A stretch of 64,000 bases of DNA from Arthrobacter sp. PAMC 25486 (GCF_000785535.1 NZ_CP007595.1:2254439-2318438); one strand, 5' to 3'. Shown: positions 34,439 through 44,163, counted from the stretch's first letter. The notes: generated from the sequence alone by a model not told the origin. Translations and numbers: made by a program.

Positions 34439-35395
34439 ATGACAGTCGCAGCAGCCACTTCAGCACCCCCAGCGGTCTGGGATCCCGGCGGCTCCTATTC
34501 GCTGCAGCATACGCTGGGAATCCTGGCCCGCGGCCCCGGCGATCCCACCGTCGCACTGGCACCCGGCACTGCCTGGCTGGCCTTCAACACGCCCACCGGC
34601 CCGGCAACCCTGGGCATCACCCACCGCGGCACAGAGCTGCATGCACGGACTTGGGGGCCGGGCGCGGTACATGCGCTGGCCGGCGTCCCGGCGCTGCTTG
34701 GCACCTATGACGACTGGTCCCACTTCGACTCCCCCGCCTTTACCGAGTCGCTTCCCCGCCGCATTCGGGAAGCACGACGGCGGCACCCGGCACTGCGCCT
34801 GCCCGCCACCGGGCGCATGGTTGACGCGCTGGTGCCGGCCATCCTAGAGCAGAAGGTCACCGCGATTGAGGCCCAGCGCGGCTACGCCACGTTGTTGCGG
34901 AAGTTTGGCTCTGCGGCGCCCGGAGCGGGAATCGTCCCTGGCATCCCGGCCAACTTGCTCGTGGCCCCGACCCCGTCGCAGTGGGCGGCCATTCCCTCCT
35001 GGGAATGGCACAAGGCAGGTGTTGGACCACAGCGCTCGGCGACGGTGCAGCGGATGCTGCGGTCGTCGTCGGGCTTGGAGCGGTTAAGCCTGCTGCCTGC
35101 GGAAGAGGCAGGCCGAAAGCTGCAAAGCATCCCCGGAATTGGCGCCTGGACGGCGGCGGAGGTCACGCAGCGCACTCATGGCGACGCCGACCAGGTGGCG
35201 GTGGGTGACTACCATCTTGCAGCCTATGTTGGCTGGGCGCTGGCCGGGAAGCCGGTGGACGACGCCGGTATGCTGGAGCTGCTCGAACCATGGCACGGGC
35301 ACCGGCAGCGCGTGGTGCGGATGCTGCAGCTGAGCGGTTTCCGCAAGCCGGCGTTCGGGCCGCGGATGACCATTCAGGACCATCGCGGGCACTGA
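34439..35395 (+). CDS. DNA-3-methyladenine glycosylase-like HhH-GPD protein
   Basis: A 318-aa DNA glycosylase of the AlkA-like helix-hairpin-helix superfamily that removes damaged bases in base-excision repair. The hairpin is LQSIPGIGAWTAAEVTQRT (near 223-241), and the catalytic Asp is in DQVAVGDYHLAAYVGWAL (GDxH, near 253). VDALVPAILEQKVTAIEAQR (near 128) is the conserved helix before it. Start at 34439 is chosen over an earlier frame that runs through the repeat. Exact lesion specificity is unknown. Confidence 0.88.
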   Translation: MTVAAATSAPPAVWDPGGSYSLQHTLGILARGPGDPTVALAPGTAWLAFNTPTGPATLGITHRGTELHARTWGPGAVHALAGVPALLGTYDDWSHFDSPAFTESLPRRIREARRRHPALRLPATGRMVDALVPAILEQKVTAIEAQRGYATLLRKFGSAAPGAGIVPGIPANLLVAPTPSQWAAIPSWEWHKAGVGPQRSATVQRMLRSSSGLERLSLLPAEEAGRKLQSIPGIGAWTAAEVTQRTHGDADQVAVGDYHLAAYVGWALAGKPVDDAGMLELLEPWHGHRQRVVRMLQLSGFRKPAFGPRMTIQDHRGH

Positions 35396-35511
35396 CCGGA
35401 CGGCCACCATGTCCTGGCACAGCAGAATCAACGCATAATGGAGACATTCAACTTGGGCCGCGACACCTTGCATGGGACGCGCCAATGACCCGATCACAGA
35501 GGCGGACACAC

Positions 35512-36993
35512 ATGTTCCTCGGCATTGATGTAGGAACCGGAAGCAGTAAGGCCGTCCTGACGAATCCGGACGGCTCCATTGTTGGCACCGCCACCATCAC
35601 CCACCAGGTGTCACTCCCCCGTCCCGGGTGGGCGGAATTCGATGCAGAAAACACGTGGTGGGAGGAGGTCATCAGCCTGTGCGGCGAGCTATTCGCAAGA
35701 CACGATCCGGCCACGGTCGCCGGAGTCTCCATCAGCGGCATGGGGCCCTGCCTTGTCGTCACCGATGCCGACTTCACACCGCTTCGCCCGGCGATTCTCT
35801 ATGGTGTGGACACCCGGGCGGAACGGCAGATCGAGGACCTGAACCGGGAATTCGGCGACGCCGCCATGTACGCCACCGGCGGCAAGGTCCTGTCGTCCCA
35901 GGCGGTGGGGCCCAAGCTTCGCTGGCTTGCCGATGAGGAGCCCGAAATTTTCGACGCGACCCGCTACTGGTTCAGCGCCAGCTCTTTTCTGACCGCCAAG
36001 CTCACCGGGGAATATATCCTGGACCACCATACGGCCAGCCAGTGCGACCCCCTGTACGACATCCACCGGCAGGACTGGATTCCCGAGCGCACGGACGCCA
36101 TCGCCCGGCACATCCCCATGCCCCGGCTGGCTTGGTCCACCGACATTGTTGGCACCGTGACCGCCGGCGCCGCCGCCGTGACGGGAATCCCGGCGGGAAC
36201 TCCCGTCTGCGCCGGCACCGTCGATGCCTGGGCCGAAGGTTACAGTGCCGGCGTCCGCCAGCCCGGGGACCTGATGCTGATGTATGGCTCCACCATGTTC
36301 TTTGTGCAGGTACTGGAGGCCTTCCATTCACACCGCCAGCTGTGGACCACCGCAGGAGTGGAACAGGGAACACTGACTCTTGCCGGCGGAATGTCGACCT
36401 CCGGAAGCCTTATCACCTGGCTGGCACACCTGTTCGGCGACGTCCCCATGGAAACACTCATGGAAGAAGCCCTGGCGGCCGGCCCCGGCGCTGACGGACT
36501 GCTGATACTGCCCTACTTTGCGGGGGAACGCTCACCGATTCTTGACCCTGATGCCCGCGGCACCATCATTGGCCTCACCCTCCGGCACGGCCGCGGGCAC
36601 CTGGTCCGGGCTGCCCTGGAAGGCATCGCCTTCGGTCTGCGCCAGAGCCTGGAACTTTTTGAAAGTTCGGGCCAGCCCATCCAGCGGATTCTGGCAGTGG
36701 GCGGCGGTACGCAGGGGACGTTGTGGACCCAGCTGGTTAGCGACATTCTGGGGCGGCCCCAGATCATTCCAGAGCAGACCATTGGTGCAAGCTACGGGGA
36801 TGCGCTCATGGCGGCCATCGCCACCGGAGCCGTCCCGCCGGAGACCGACTGGACGCGCATGGCGCGCGTGGTTGAACCGGATCCGGCCTCGGCGCCACTG
36901 TACGACACCTTGTATGACAACTATTGCCGGCTGTATCCGGCCACAGGCGGGCACATGCATGCTCTGGCGCGGATCCAGCGGGACGGCACCTAA
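35512..36993 (+). CDS. FGGY family carbohydrate kinase
   Basis: A 493-aa sugar kinase of the xylulokinase/erythritol-kinase class. The actin-like fold is visible: MFLGIDVGTGSSKAVL (phosphate loop, residues 1-16), WWEEVISLC, VAGVSISGMGPCLV (near 68), GTVDAWAEG (near 235; catalytic Asp), MYGSTMFFV, GERSPILDPDARG (near 342) and VGGGTQGTLWTQLVSD (near 400). GAGG lies 9 bp upstream of the ATG at 35512; an alternative ATG at 35485 adds nine residues. It lies next to the SorC regulator of the tetritol locus, so a polyol or ketose (for example erythritol or xylulose) is the probable substrate. Confidence 0.9.
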   Translation: MFLGIDVGTGSSKAVLTNPDGSIVGTATITHQVSLPRPGWAEFDAENTWWEEVISLCGELFARHDPATVAGVSISGMGPCLVVTDADFTPLRPAILYGVDTRAERQIEDLNREFGDAAMYATGGKVLSSQAVGPKLRWLADEEPEIFDATRYWFSASSFLTAKLTGEYILDHHTASQCDPLYDIHRQDWIPERTDAIARHIPMPRLAWSTDIVGTVTAGAAAVTGIPAGTPVCAGTVDAWAEGYSAGVRQPGDLMLMYGSTMFFVQVLEAFHSHRQLWTTAGVEQGTLTLAGGMSTSGSLITWLAHLFGDVPMETLMEEALAAGPGADGLLILPYFAGERSPILDPDARGTIIGLTLRHGRGHLVRAALEGIAFGLRQSLELFESSGQPIQRILAVGGGTQGTLWTQLVSDILGRPQIIPEQTIGASYGDALMAAIATGAVPPETDWTRMARVVEPDPASAPLYDTLYDNYCRLYPATGGHMHALARIQRDGT

Positions 36994-37026
36994 GCGCTGA
37001 TTTGTTGCGGACCTGGCGGCAGCCTC

Positions 37027-38010
37027 TTAGGCTGCCGCCACCTGCACGAGATCCAAAATGGCCTTCGCCGTCCGGACATCGGTCACAAGGCGCCGGAAGT
37101 ATCTGGCGTTTGCCCCTCCAACAATGCTTCGTGCCTTTTCCGTGCCCACCGCAATGCCCACGGAACAGGGGATTGAACGTAGCAGGGCCGGCGGGGTGGC
37201 GATCATATTTTCGCTGCCCGGGAAGTGTATTTCCGCACCGTCGGCGTCAAAAAAGTTCAGGCAGATGTCCCCCGCTGCCCGTGACAGCGAGTCGTTGTCT
37301 TTCGGGATGAAGCGGGAGATCGAGCTCCGGGTCGTCGGAGGGGCGCCGATGCCCAGCAAGGCACCTTTCGCCGATTCCCAAAGCCGCTGGATCCGCTGGA
37401 AGTCGGGGTCGTTCTGGAGCAGCGCAAACATTTCCGGTGACGGCAGCGCCTGGGTCCACAGAAACGCCGGGCGTGCACCTGTCTGCTCCGCAATGGAGCG
37501 TGCAATCTCGTTCGTCTGGTACCACGGCTCCGGTTCTGTCTGCCCACCCACGGTGGGGACAACTATCACACCGGGCAGTTTGGGCAGCGGCGCCCCTGCC
37601 AGCTCATAGATGGTGCGGCCGGAGGAAGCCAGCAAAATGTCGCCGGGGGCCAGCTCCATGTCCCGCATGGCCTCGCCCACCAACGGTGCAAGGCCCGCAC
37701 CCAGGCGGCCGGACTGGTCAGCATCCGCAAGGTAAACCTTTTCCAGGCCGAGGGCTTCAGCCAGCTCCGCGGCCAGCGACTCCGTCACCGCCCTGGAAGG
37801 GTGAATTACCTCAATTTTGACCATGCCAACGCGTCTCGCCTCCTGCAGGAGCCTGCTGACGGTGGGGCGTGAGACCTTCATGACTTCAGCAATCCGGGCC
37901 TGGTTCACGTCTTCCAGGTAGTACATGTGGGCAGCCTGATACAGCGTTTCCACCGGGAACCGGCTCAAGGCGCCGCCTTGGGCGGCGGCAGTTTCAGTCG
38001 CCAATTGCAC
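37027..38010 (-). CDS. SorC/DeoR-type sugar-binding transcriptional regulator
   Basis: A 327-aa regulator. The helix-turn-helix is at about 20-60 (YYLEDVNQARIAEVMKVSRP, then TVSRLLQEARRVGMVKIEV), and residues 65-325 are the SorC sugar-phosphate-binding domain (LGLEKVYLADADQSG, LASSGRTIYEL, IVVPTVGGQ, VGIAVGTEKARSIVGGANA). GTG at 38010 is chosen because AGGGAG lies 5 bp upstream and the sequence before is not conserved. It is divergent to eltD and converges on the FGGY kinase. Its ligand is likely a phosphorylated intermediate of this pathway. Confidence 0.9.
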   Translation of the reverse strand: MQLATETAAAQGGALSRFPVETLYQAAHMYYLEDVNQARIAEVMKVSRPTVSRLLQEARRVGMVKIEVIHPSRAVTESLAAELAEALGLEKVYLADADQSGRLGAGLAPLVGEAMRDMELAPGDILLASSGRTIYELAGAPLPKLPGVIVVPTVGGQTEPEPWYQTNEIARSIAEQTGARPAFLWTQALPSPEMFALLQNDPDFQRIQRLWESAKGALLGIGAPPTTRSSISRFIPKDNDSLSRAAGDICLNFFDADGAEIHFPGSENMIATPPALLRSIPCSVGIAVGTEKARSIVGGANARYFRRLVTDVRTAKAILDLVQVAAA

Positions 38011-38084
38011 ATTCTCCCTGGTTGCATTTGTGGTCTGCCCCACGGCGGACCTGTTCCCATGGTAGCCCGAAGCAGGCGTTCGTG

Positions 38085-38131
38085 TGAACAAAATTTCACG
38101 ATTCCCACGTTGTGAAATTATGTTCTTGACA
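38085..38131. promoter_or_regulatory. Operator and -35 box of the tetritol operon
   Basis: TGAACAAAATTTCAC (38085-38099) and GTGAAATTATGTTC (38112-38125) form an inverted repeat with centres about 27 bp apart, directly followed by TTGACA (38126-38131). The site is between the divergent SorC regulator and eltD, where a SorC operator is expected. A clear -10 is not seen. Confidence 0.65.
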
Positions 38132-38194
38132 TTTGTTCAGGATGTCTTCACACTTGAGTCATTGAGCTACATCACACTTCCACTGGAGGAAACA

Positions 38195-39322
38195 ATGACC
38201 ACCACCGCTGCTGAAACTGTTCCCACATCCACCGCCGTCCCTGCAACTATGCAGGCAGTCGTCGTCCACGGACCCGAAAACTACGTGATGGAAACCCTGC
38301 CGGTTCCCGTCCCGGGACCGGGCGAACTGCTGATCAAGGTTGAGGCCGTCGGCGTCTGCGCCAGCGACCTCAAGTGCTACCATGGTGCACCGAAGTTCTG
38401 GGGCGACGAGAACCGCCCCGCCTGGGCACAGACCGGAGTCACCCCCGGGCACGAGTTCATTGGAACCGTTGTTCTCGGCGATGGGAAGGGCCTCGCCCAT
38501 CACGGCTTGGAAATGGGCGACCGTATTGCCTGCGAGCAGATCGTTCCCTGTGGCGAGTGCCGCTACTGCGTCCGCGGCCAGTACTGGATGTGCGGCCCCC
38601 ACGACATGTTCGGCTTCCGCAACTACAACGGCGCCATGGCCGAATACGTGCTGGTCCCCATGAAGGCATTGACCCACAAGGTCTCCCACGATCTCCCACC
38701 GGCCCACGCCGCCTTCGCCGAACCGCTCTCCTGCTCACTGCACGCAGTGGAACGCGCAGAGATCAAGTTCAACGACGTCGTTGTTATTGCAGGCTGCGGC
38801 CCGATCGGCCTTGGCATGGTTGCTGGCGCCAAGGCCAAGAATCCGATGAAGGTCATCGCCCTGGACATGTCAGACGACAAGCTCGCCCTCGCCACCAAGT
38901 GCGGCGCCGACATGGTCATCAACATTGCCCGCGAAGATGCCGTCCAGATCATCAAGGACATGACCGACGGCTACGGCGCCGACGTCTACATCGAAGGAAC
39001 CGGCCACCCCTCAGCTGTTGGCCAGGGCCTGAACTTGCTGGCCAAGCTCGGCACCTACGTTGAGTACTCGGTCTTCGGCTCGGATGTCACGGTCGACTGG
39101 TCGATCATCAGCGACGACAAGGAGCTCGACGTCCGCGGCGCGCACCTCGGCCCGCACTGCTGGCCCGCCGCCATCAAGATGATCGAATCAGGCATCCTAC
39201 CCCTGGATGAAATCTGCACCGACCAGTTCCCCCTGGACAAGTTCCAGGACGCGCTGGACCTTGTCGGCGACACCGCAGGCGCTTCCGTGAAGGTGTCCAT
39301 CGTTCCCGGCTTTGTGAAGTAA
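38195..39322 (+). CDS. eltD: Erythritol/L-threitol dehydrogenase (zinc-dependent ADH family)
   Basis: A 375-aa NAD-dependent medium-chain dehydrogenase. Catalytic zinc ligands are in GVCASDLKCYHG (Cys55) and PGHEF (His86, Glu87); the structural zinc site is CGECRYC...WMC (Cys119, 122, 125, 133); the Rossmann motif is VVIAGCGPIGLGM. The stretch KCYHGAPKFWGDENRPAW and the C-terminal part (VDWSIISDDKELDV, GAHLGPHCWPAAI) closely match the mycobacterial EltD enzyme as I recall it, which oxidises erythritol and L-threitol to erythrulose. GGAGG precedes the ATG at 38195. First gene of a five-gene plus-strand operon. Confidence 0.85.
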   Translation: MTTTAAETVPTSTAVPATMQAVVVHGPENYVMETLPVPVPGPGELLIKVEAVGVCASDLKCYHGAPKFWGDENRPAWAQTGVTPGHEFIGTVVLGDGKGLAHHGLEMGDRIACEQIVPCGECRYCVRGQYWMCGPHDMFGFRNYNGAMAEYVLVPMKALTHKVSHDLPPAHAAFAEPLSCSLHAVERAEIKFNDVVVIAGCGPIGLGMVAGAKAKNPMKVIALDMSDDKLALATKCGADMVINIAREDAVQIIKDMTDGYGADVYIEGTGHPSAVGQGLNLLAKLGTYVEYSVFGSDVTVDWSIISDDKELDVRGAHLGPHCWPAAIKMIESGILPLDEICTDQFPLDKFQDALDLVGDTAGASVKVSIVPGFVK

Positions 39323-39381
39323 CCGCCCACGTTCACACCCACCTGGCCACCCCTCTCCCCAAAACAAAGGCGTTTTATACC

Positions 39382-40686
39382 ATGACTTCATACACCCGCA
39401 CCCCGGAAAAGGCGCCGGATACCTGGCTCGATCGGATCGGCATCCCGCAGTCGCTGCGCTGGGGGTTCATCGCAGTCTTGGTCTTCATGACAGGCAACGG
39501 CGTTGAATCCAACTTCATCTCCCCGCACATGGCCGAGGCGCTCGGCAGCCAAGCTGCGTTGGTTCCCACCATCATCACCCTGTACGGGGTGGCTGTCATG
39601 GTTGCGTCCTACCTTTCAGGCGCCTTGTCGGACCTGGTCGGGCCGCGCAAGGTCATGGCTCTGGGCTTCGTGCTCTGGGTGGTCTTTGAAGTCTTGTTCC
39701 TGCTGAGCCTGGGCACAGGCTCAGCAGTGGCAATCTTCGCCAGCTACTTCTTCCGTGGCCTGGGCTATCCCTTGTTCGCGTTCGCCTTCCTGGTGTGGGT
39801 CAACAATGTGGTGCCAGTCAAGCGCAAGGGCACCGCCGTCGGCTGGTTCTATGTCATGTTCACAGGCGGCCTACCCACCTTTGGTTCACTGTTCGCACTG
39901 TTCGCCATCCCCGGCTTCGGCGGCGGCGCCTCAGGCGAAACCAAAACCCTGTGGGCTTCGATTGCCTTGGTGACGATTGGCTTTGCCATTGTCTGGTTCG
40001 GTGTGAAGGAGCCGAGCGGCTCCCAGCGGCAGGCCCCGGCCCATGAGTCCACGGCCCAGGTCCTCACCGGCGGCGTCCGACTCCTGGCCAGCGAACCGCG
40101 TGTCCTGGCAGGCTTTGTGGTCCGCCTGATCAACACCGCACCGCAGTACGGCATGTTTGTCATCCTGCCCGCCGTCATCGGCGGCCAGCTCGGCTGGACC
40201 CAAACCCAATGGCTCATGATGACAGTGATCGTGTACGCCTCCAACATCGCCTTCAACGCCGTCTTCGGCGCCATCGGCGACAGGTGGGGGTGGCTGCGCA
40301 CCGTTCGCTGGTTCGGCATCGCAGGCTCCGCACTCGGCCTGCTCGCCTGGTGGTACGTGCCGCACCTGGTGGCACCCGGCTCCGAATGGGGCTACTGGCT
40401 GTCAGTCCTTGCCGGCGTCGTCTTCGGCATCCTACTCGCTGGCTTCGTGCCCATGGGTGCGATCATGCCCGCACTGACCCCGAGGCACCAGGGCGCGGCC
40501 ATGGCCATGTACACCACCGCAGCCGGAGGTGCCGCATTCCTCGGTGCCGCCGTCGTCGCGATCGTCCTGCCCTGGGGCGGGAACACCGGCGTCGTCTGGG
40601 CCTTCGTGGCCCTCTACGGGGTGGCATTCGCCCTGACGCACTTCCTCAAGGTGCCCGAGGACGCGGCCCGCGGCCGCCAGCACTGA
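39382..40686 (+). CDS. MFS transporter, predicted tetritol importer
   Basis: A 434-aa major facilitator with about 12 hydrophobic helices. The loop motif SGALSDLVGPRKVMALG (near 75) is motif A, and FRGLGYPLFAFAFLVW (near 118) is a characteristic helix 4; a second motif A copy is AIGDRWGWLRT near 297. It lies 59 bp behind eltD and 34 bp before the kinase gene, so it should carry the operon's substrate. Mycobacterial tetritol pathways use an ABC transporter, so an MFS carrier would be a replacement. Substrate identity is inference from position. Confidence 0.85.
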   Translation: MTSYTRTPEKAPDTWLDRIGIPQSLRWGFIAVLVFMTGNGVESNFISPHMAEALGSQAALVPTIITLYGVAVMVASYLSGALSDLVGPRKVMALGFVLWVVFEVLFLLSLGTGSAVAIFASYFFRGLGYPLFAFAFLVWVNNVVPVKRKGTAVGWFYVMFTGGLPTFGSLFALFAIPGFGGGASGETKTLWASIALVTIGFAIVWFGVKEPSGSQRQAPAHESTAQVLTGGVRLLASEPRVLAGFVVRLINTAPQYGMFVILPAVIGGQLGWTQTQWLMMTVIVYASNIAFNAVFGAIGDRWGWLRTVRWFGIAGSALGLLAWWYVPHLVAPGSEWGYWLSVLAGVVFGILLAGFVPMGAIMPALTPRHQGAAMAMYTTAAGGAAFLGAAVVAIVLPWGGNTGVVWAFVALYGVAFALTHFLKVPEDAARGRQH

Positions 40687-40720
40687 GCACACCTTTCCTA
40701 ACAAGATCCCTGGAGCAGCA

Positions 40721-42430
40721 ATGACCAAGATATTCAATTCACCGGCAGATTTTTCGGATGACCAGTTTGAAGGCTTCCTTGACATCTATGCGGACCGCCT
40801 GCGCGGAGTTGCCGGCGGTGCCGTAGCCCTGCGCACCGGCGAACCTCAGGTGGCTGTGGTCATTGGCGGCGGTTCCGGACACTACCCGGCATTCGCCGGA
40901 CTCGTGGGCACTGGCTTTGCCACCGGCGCTGTCGTGGGGAACATCTTCACCTCCCCGTCGGCAGCCCAGGTGTACTCGGTGGCCAAGGCTGCCAACCAGG
41001 GGCAGGGCGTGGTGCTGAGCTTCGGCAACTACGCCGGTGACACCATGAACTTCGGCATTGCGGCCGAGCGCCTCCGGAAGGAAGGCATCGACACCCGCAT
41101 TGTGGTTGTCACCGACGACATTGCTTCCTCCGATGACGAGAAAAAGCGCCGCGGCATTGCCGGCGACTTCACCGTGTTCAAGGTCATGGGAGCCGCGGCT
41201 GCCGCCGGACTCGACCTGGGCGGCGTGGAGCGTGCTGGCCGTGCCGCAAACTCAGCCACACGCACCCTGGGTGTTGCATTCTCCGGCTGCACCATGCCCG
41301 GCGCGGACAATCCGCTCTTCGAGGTTCCGGAGGGGCACCTCGGCCTGGGCCTGGGCATCCACGGCGAGCCCGGCATCAGCGACGAGCCCATGCCCACGGC
41401 ATCCGCACTCGCTGACATGCTGGTCGACAAGCTCCTCGTCTCCGCGCCCGCAGGGGCCGGCAACAAGGTCGGTGTGATCCTCAACGGTTTGGGCACCACC
41501 AAGTATGAGGAGCTGTTCCTGCTTTGGGGTCCGGTATCCAAGCGTCTGCGCGACGCCGGCCTGGAACTGGTGGACGTCGAAGTGGGCGAGCTGGTGACAA
41601 GCCTTGACATGGGCGGCACCTCACTGACACTCATGTGGCTAGATGAAGAGTTGGAAACGTTCTGGAAGGCTGACGCTTACACACCCGCATACCGTAAGCA
41701 GGCCGCCCCCGTTGCCGCCCTGGAGAGCTTCCAGGACGGCGCCGAGGCAGAACTGGAGGCGGCCGTGGCCCCGGAATACTCCGAGGCCTCCGCACAGCTG
41801 GCCGGCGCAGTCGTCGCCGGCCTGGAAATCATGGCATCCACCCTGCACGAGCACGAACAGCGCCTGGGCGACATTGATGCAGTGGCGGGCGACGGCGACC
41901 ACGGCCGCGGCATGGTCAAGGGCGTCGACGCTGCACTCCAGACAGCAACCGCCGCCTCCGAGGGTGGTGCGGGCGCAGCCTGGGTGCTGCAGCGCGCGGG
42001 CCAGGCCTGGGCCGAAAAGGCCGGCGGCACCTCCGGTGTCCTGTGGGGCGCAGCCCTCGAGGCGGCCGGTACCTCGCTGGAAAACAACCGCGCCAGCTAC
42101 ACCCCGGCGGACTTTGTGGCGGCGGCGCACGCCTTCGCCGATGCCATCATCGAGCTGGGCCGCGCCACCATCGGCGACAAGACCCTCGTTGATGCGCTGC
42201 TGCCCTTCACGGAATCATTGGCCACCGCAGTCACCGCCGGCGCAGACTTCGCCGGCTCCTGGCAAGCCGCCGCCGCTGTGGCCGTCGAGCAGGCAGCAGC
42301 GACCGCAGCACTGAGCCCGAAGCTGGGACGTGCCCGCCCTCTGGCAGCGAAGTCCATTGGCACCCCCGACGCCGGCGCCACCTCGCTGGCACTGTTGGTC
42401 ACCGCATTGGCGGACCTGCCTGCAAAATAG
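40721..42430 (+). CDS. DhaK/DhaL-type kinase, predicted erythrulose kinase
   Basis: A 569-aa ATP-dependent dihydroxyacetone kinase family protein with DhaK and DhaL domains fused. The DhaK half has [12 protein letters not shown] (His54) and the His that binds the ketose covalently in GLGIHGEPG (His214). The DhaL half starts near 365 with [14 protein letters not shown] (Asp ligands for Mg-ATP) and ends [16 protein letters not shown]. In the mycobacterial pathways such kinases (DerK, LerK) act on D- or L-erythrulose. Which enantiomer is used here cannot be read. Followed 44 bp later by the isomerase gene. Confidence 0.85.
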   Translation: MTKIFNSPADFSDDQFEGFLDIYADRLRGVAGGAVALRTGEPQVAVVIGGGSGHYPAFAGLVGTGFATGAVVGNIFTSPSAAQVYSVAKAANQGQGVVLSFGNYAGDTMNFGIAAERLRKEGIDTRIVVVTDDIASSDDEKKRRGIAGDFTVFKVMGAAAAAGLDLGGVERAGRAANSATRTLGVAFSGCTMPGADNPLFEVPEGHLGLGLGIHGEPGISDEPMPTASALADMLVDKLLVSAPAGAGNKVGVILNGLGTTKYEELFLLWGPVSKRLRDAGLELVDVEVGELVTSLDMGGTSLTLMWLDEELETFWKADAYTPAYRKQAAPVAALESFQDGAEAELEAAVAPEYSEASAQLAGAVVAGLEIMASTLHEHEQRLGDIDAVAGDGDHGRGMVKGVDAALQTATAASEGGAGAAWVLQRAGQAWAEKAGGTSGVLWGAALEAAGTSLENNRASYTPADFVAAAHAFADAIIELGRATIGDKTLVDALLPFTESLATAVTAGADFAGSWQAAAAVAVEQAAATAALSPKLGRARPLAAKSIGTPDAGATSLALLVTALADLPAK

Positions 42431-42474
42431 CAGCCGGCCCCATTCCACACACCACAAGCTTTAAGGAACCCACC

Positions 42475-42933
42475 ATGAACAAGAACTTGCGCGTCGTCAT
42501 CGGCTGCGATGAAGCCGGCGTTGAATACAAGGAAATCATCAAGAAGGACCTGGCTGCCAACGGCCTCGTCGCCGAAATCATCGACGTTGGTGTAGATCCC
42601 AACGATACGACCGCTTACCCCCACATTGCCGTCAACGCCGCGAAGCTCGTGGCCGACGGATCCGCCGACAGGGCCATCCTGTTCTGCGGCACCGGCCTCG
42701 GCGTTGCCATTGCCGCCAACAAGATCAAGGGCATCCGTGCTGTCACGGCCCACGACTCCTTCTCCGTGGAGCGCTCCGTTCTGAGCAACAACGCACAGGT
42801 CCTGTGCATGGGCCAGCGCGTCATCGGTGTGGAGCTTGCCCGCCGCCTCGCCGGCGAGTGGCTCGGATACACCTTTGATGAGTCCAGCGCCTCGGCCGAA
42901 AAAGTCGACGCCATCTGCGGCTACGAGGAGTAG
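42475..42933 (+). CDS. derI: RpiB/LacAB-family isomerase, predicted erythrulose-4-phosphate isomerase
   Basis: A 152-aa aldose-ketose isomerase. Family motifs: [14 protein letters not shown] (residues 7-20), [16 protein letters not shown] (near 37) and [17 protein letters not shown] with catalytic Cys71, then [20 protein letters not shown]. RpiB itself begins with a GSDHAG motif; here it is GCDEAG, which points to a ketose other than ribulose. DerI of mycobacterial tetritol pathways makes D-erythrose 4-phosphate, an entry to the pentose phosphate pathway. The SDR gene follows 3 bp downstream, so they are translationally linked. Confidence 0.82.
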   Translation: MNKNLRVVIGCDEAGVEYKEIIKKDLAANGLVAEIIDVGVDPNDTTAYPHIAVNAAKLVADGSADRAILFCGTGLGVAIAANKIKGIRAVTAHDSFSVERSVLSNNAQVLCMGQRVIGVELARRLAGEWLGYTFDESSASAEKVDAICGYEE

Positions 42934-42936
42934 GCA

Positions 42937-43680
42937 ATGAGCCAGGAATTTGCTGGACGCACCGTCGTTGTCACCGGCGCCGCCAGCGGCATCGGAAACT
43001 CCGTGGCCCGGCACTTTGCGGAGCGCGGCGCCCAAGTGTTCGGCGTGGACCTCAGTGAATCGATCCACGAAGAAATGGCCAGACTCCCCGGCAGCGGACA
43101 CCAGGGCATCGCCCAGGACCTGACCGCTGCGGCTGCCGGCACCGAAACCATCGGCCAAGTGGTGGCGGCCGCCGGAAAGGTTGACATCCTGGTCAACTCA
43201 GCCGGCATCGTCCTGTTAGACAAGGCCCTTGAACTGAGCGAACAAAAATGGGATGCCACGCTTGCCGTGAACCTCACCGCCAGCTTCAAGATGGCACAGG
43301 CGGCCGGCCACGCCATGACAGAAGCCAGATACGGCCGCATCATCAATCTGGCCTCCCAGGCCAGCGTGATCGGCCTGGACGAGCACGTGGCCTACTGCGC
43401 CAGCAAAGCGGCAATTGTCGGCATGACCAAGGTGCTATCCATGGAATGGGCGCAGCAGGGAGTGACCGTCAACGCAGTCTCCCCCACCGTCGTAGAGACG
43501 CCCCTTGGCAAGCTCGCCTGGGCCGGAGAGAAGGGAGAAGCCCTGAAGAAGCAGATCCCCACCGGCCGGTTTGCACAGCCCGAAGAGGTTGCCTCCCTGA
43601 TCGCCTACCTTGCCGGCGAAAATGCCGGCATGATCACAGGTGAGAACATCCTGATCGACGGCGGCTACTCCAGCATCTGA
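42937..43680 (+). CDS. SDR family dehydrogenase, predicted threitol dehydrogenase
   Basis: A 247-aa classical SDR. Cofactor loop TGAASGIGNSVA (residues 13-24), NAG motif LVNSAGIV (near 85), catalytic Ser140, Tyr153 and Lys157 (LASQASVI, AYCASKAAI), and the ending LIDGGYSSI. An Asp near 38 (VFGVDLSES) indicates preference for NAD over NADP. Position in the tetritol operon suggests it oxidises D-threitol to D-erythrulose, as the SDR DthD does in mycobacteria, so that two substrates feed one kinase and isomerase. Assignment rests mainly on context. Confidence 0.8.
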   Translation: MSQEFAGRTVVVTGAASGIGNSVARHFAERGAQVFGVDLSESIHEEMARLPGSGHQGIAQDLTAAAAGTETIGQVVAAAGKVDILVNSAGIVLLDKALELSEQKWDATLAVNLTASFKMAQAAGHAMTEARYGRIINLASQASVIGLDEHVAYCASKAAIVGMTKVLSMEWAQQGVTVNAVSPTVVETPLGKLAWAGEKGEALKKQIPTGRFAQPEEVASLIAYLAGENAGMITGENILIDGGYSSI

Positions 43681-43774
43681 CCCTGGCCGGGGTGCGGGCT
43701 CCAGCTGCGCCCGCGGGAGTTCACACTGCGGGACGGCTTCCCGCCCGGGCCGCCGCATCGCCTAGGCTGATTCC

Positions 43775-44053
43775 ATGAGCGAAATCATCAACCTTCAGGC
43801 CACCTTCATCCCCAACGAGGGCGAGTCCTTCCGCGTGAAGCTCGCCCTGGACATTGCCATTGAGCAGGTCGTCGAGGAAGCAGGCTGCATCCAGTACGAA
43901 ATCACCGAGGAATCGAATGACAAGATCGTCCTGACCGAGCAGTGGGCGTCCAAGGAAGACCTGGATGCGCACAGCAAGGGCATCGCAGTGCAGGACCTCA
44001 ACGAATCATTGAGCGCGCTGCTGGCCGAGCCGGTCAAGCTGGAACGCTCCTAA
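43775..44053 (+). CDS. Antibiotic biosynthesis monooxygenase (ABM) domain protein
   Basis: A 92-aa ferredoxin-like-fold protein of the ABM/quinol monooxygenase family: INLQATFIPNEGESFRVK, EEAGCIQYEITEESNDK and VLTEQWASKEDLDAHSKG are the usual beta-alpha-beta landmarks, with His66 region DAHSKG. These small dimers oxidise quinols or act as heme-binding or signalling proteins. It lies 94 bp past the tetritol operon and may have its own promoter or be the last gene of it. A strong terminator follows. Confidence 0.85.
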   Translation: MSEIINLQATFIPNEGESFRVKLALDIAIEQVVEEAGCIQYEITEESNDKIVLTEQWASKEDLDAHSKGIAVQDLNESLSALLAEPVKLERS

Positions 44054-44084
44054 GCAGCCAGCAGCACCACGAACGTGTAAAAAG

Positions 44085-44148
44085 GAAGCCGATCCCGCTG
44101 TCGGATCCCGGAATTCCGGGGTCATAAAGCGGGATCGGCTTCATTTTT
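44085..44148 (+). terminator. Strong bidirectional terminator
   Basis: GAAGCCGATCCCGCT (44085-44099) pairs perfectly with AGCGGGATCGGCTTC (44128-44142), followed by ATTTTT; an A run precedes it. It separates the ABM gene and the converging thioredoxin gene. Confidence 0.92.
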
Positions 44149-44163
44149 CACAGAGGACCTGCG

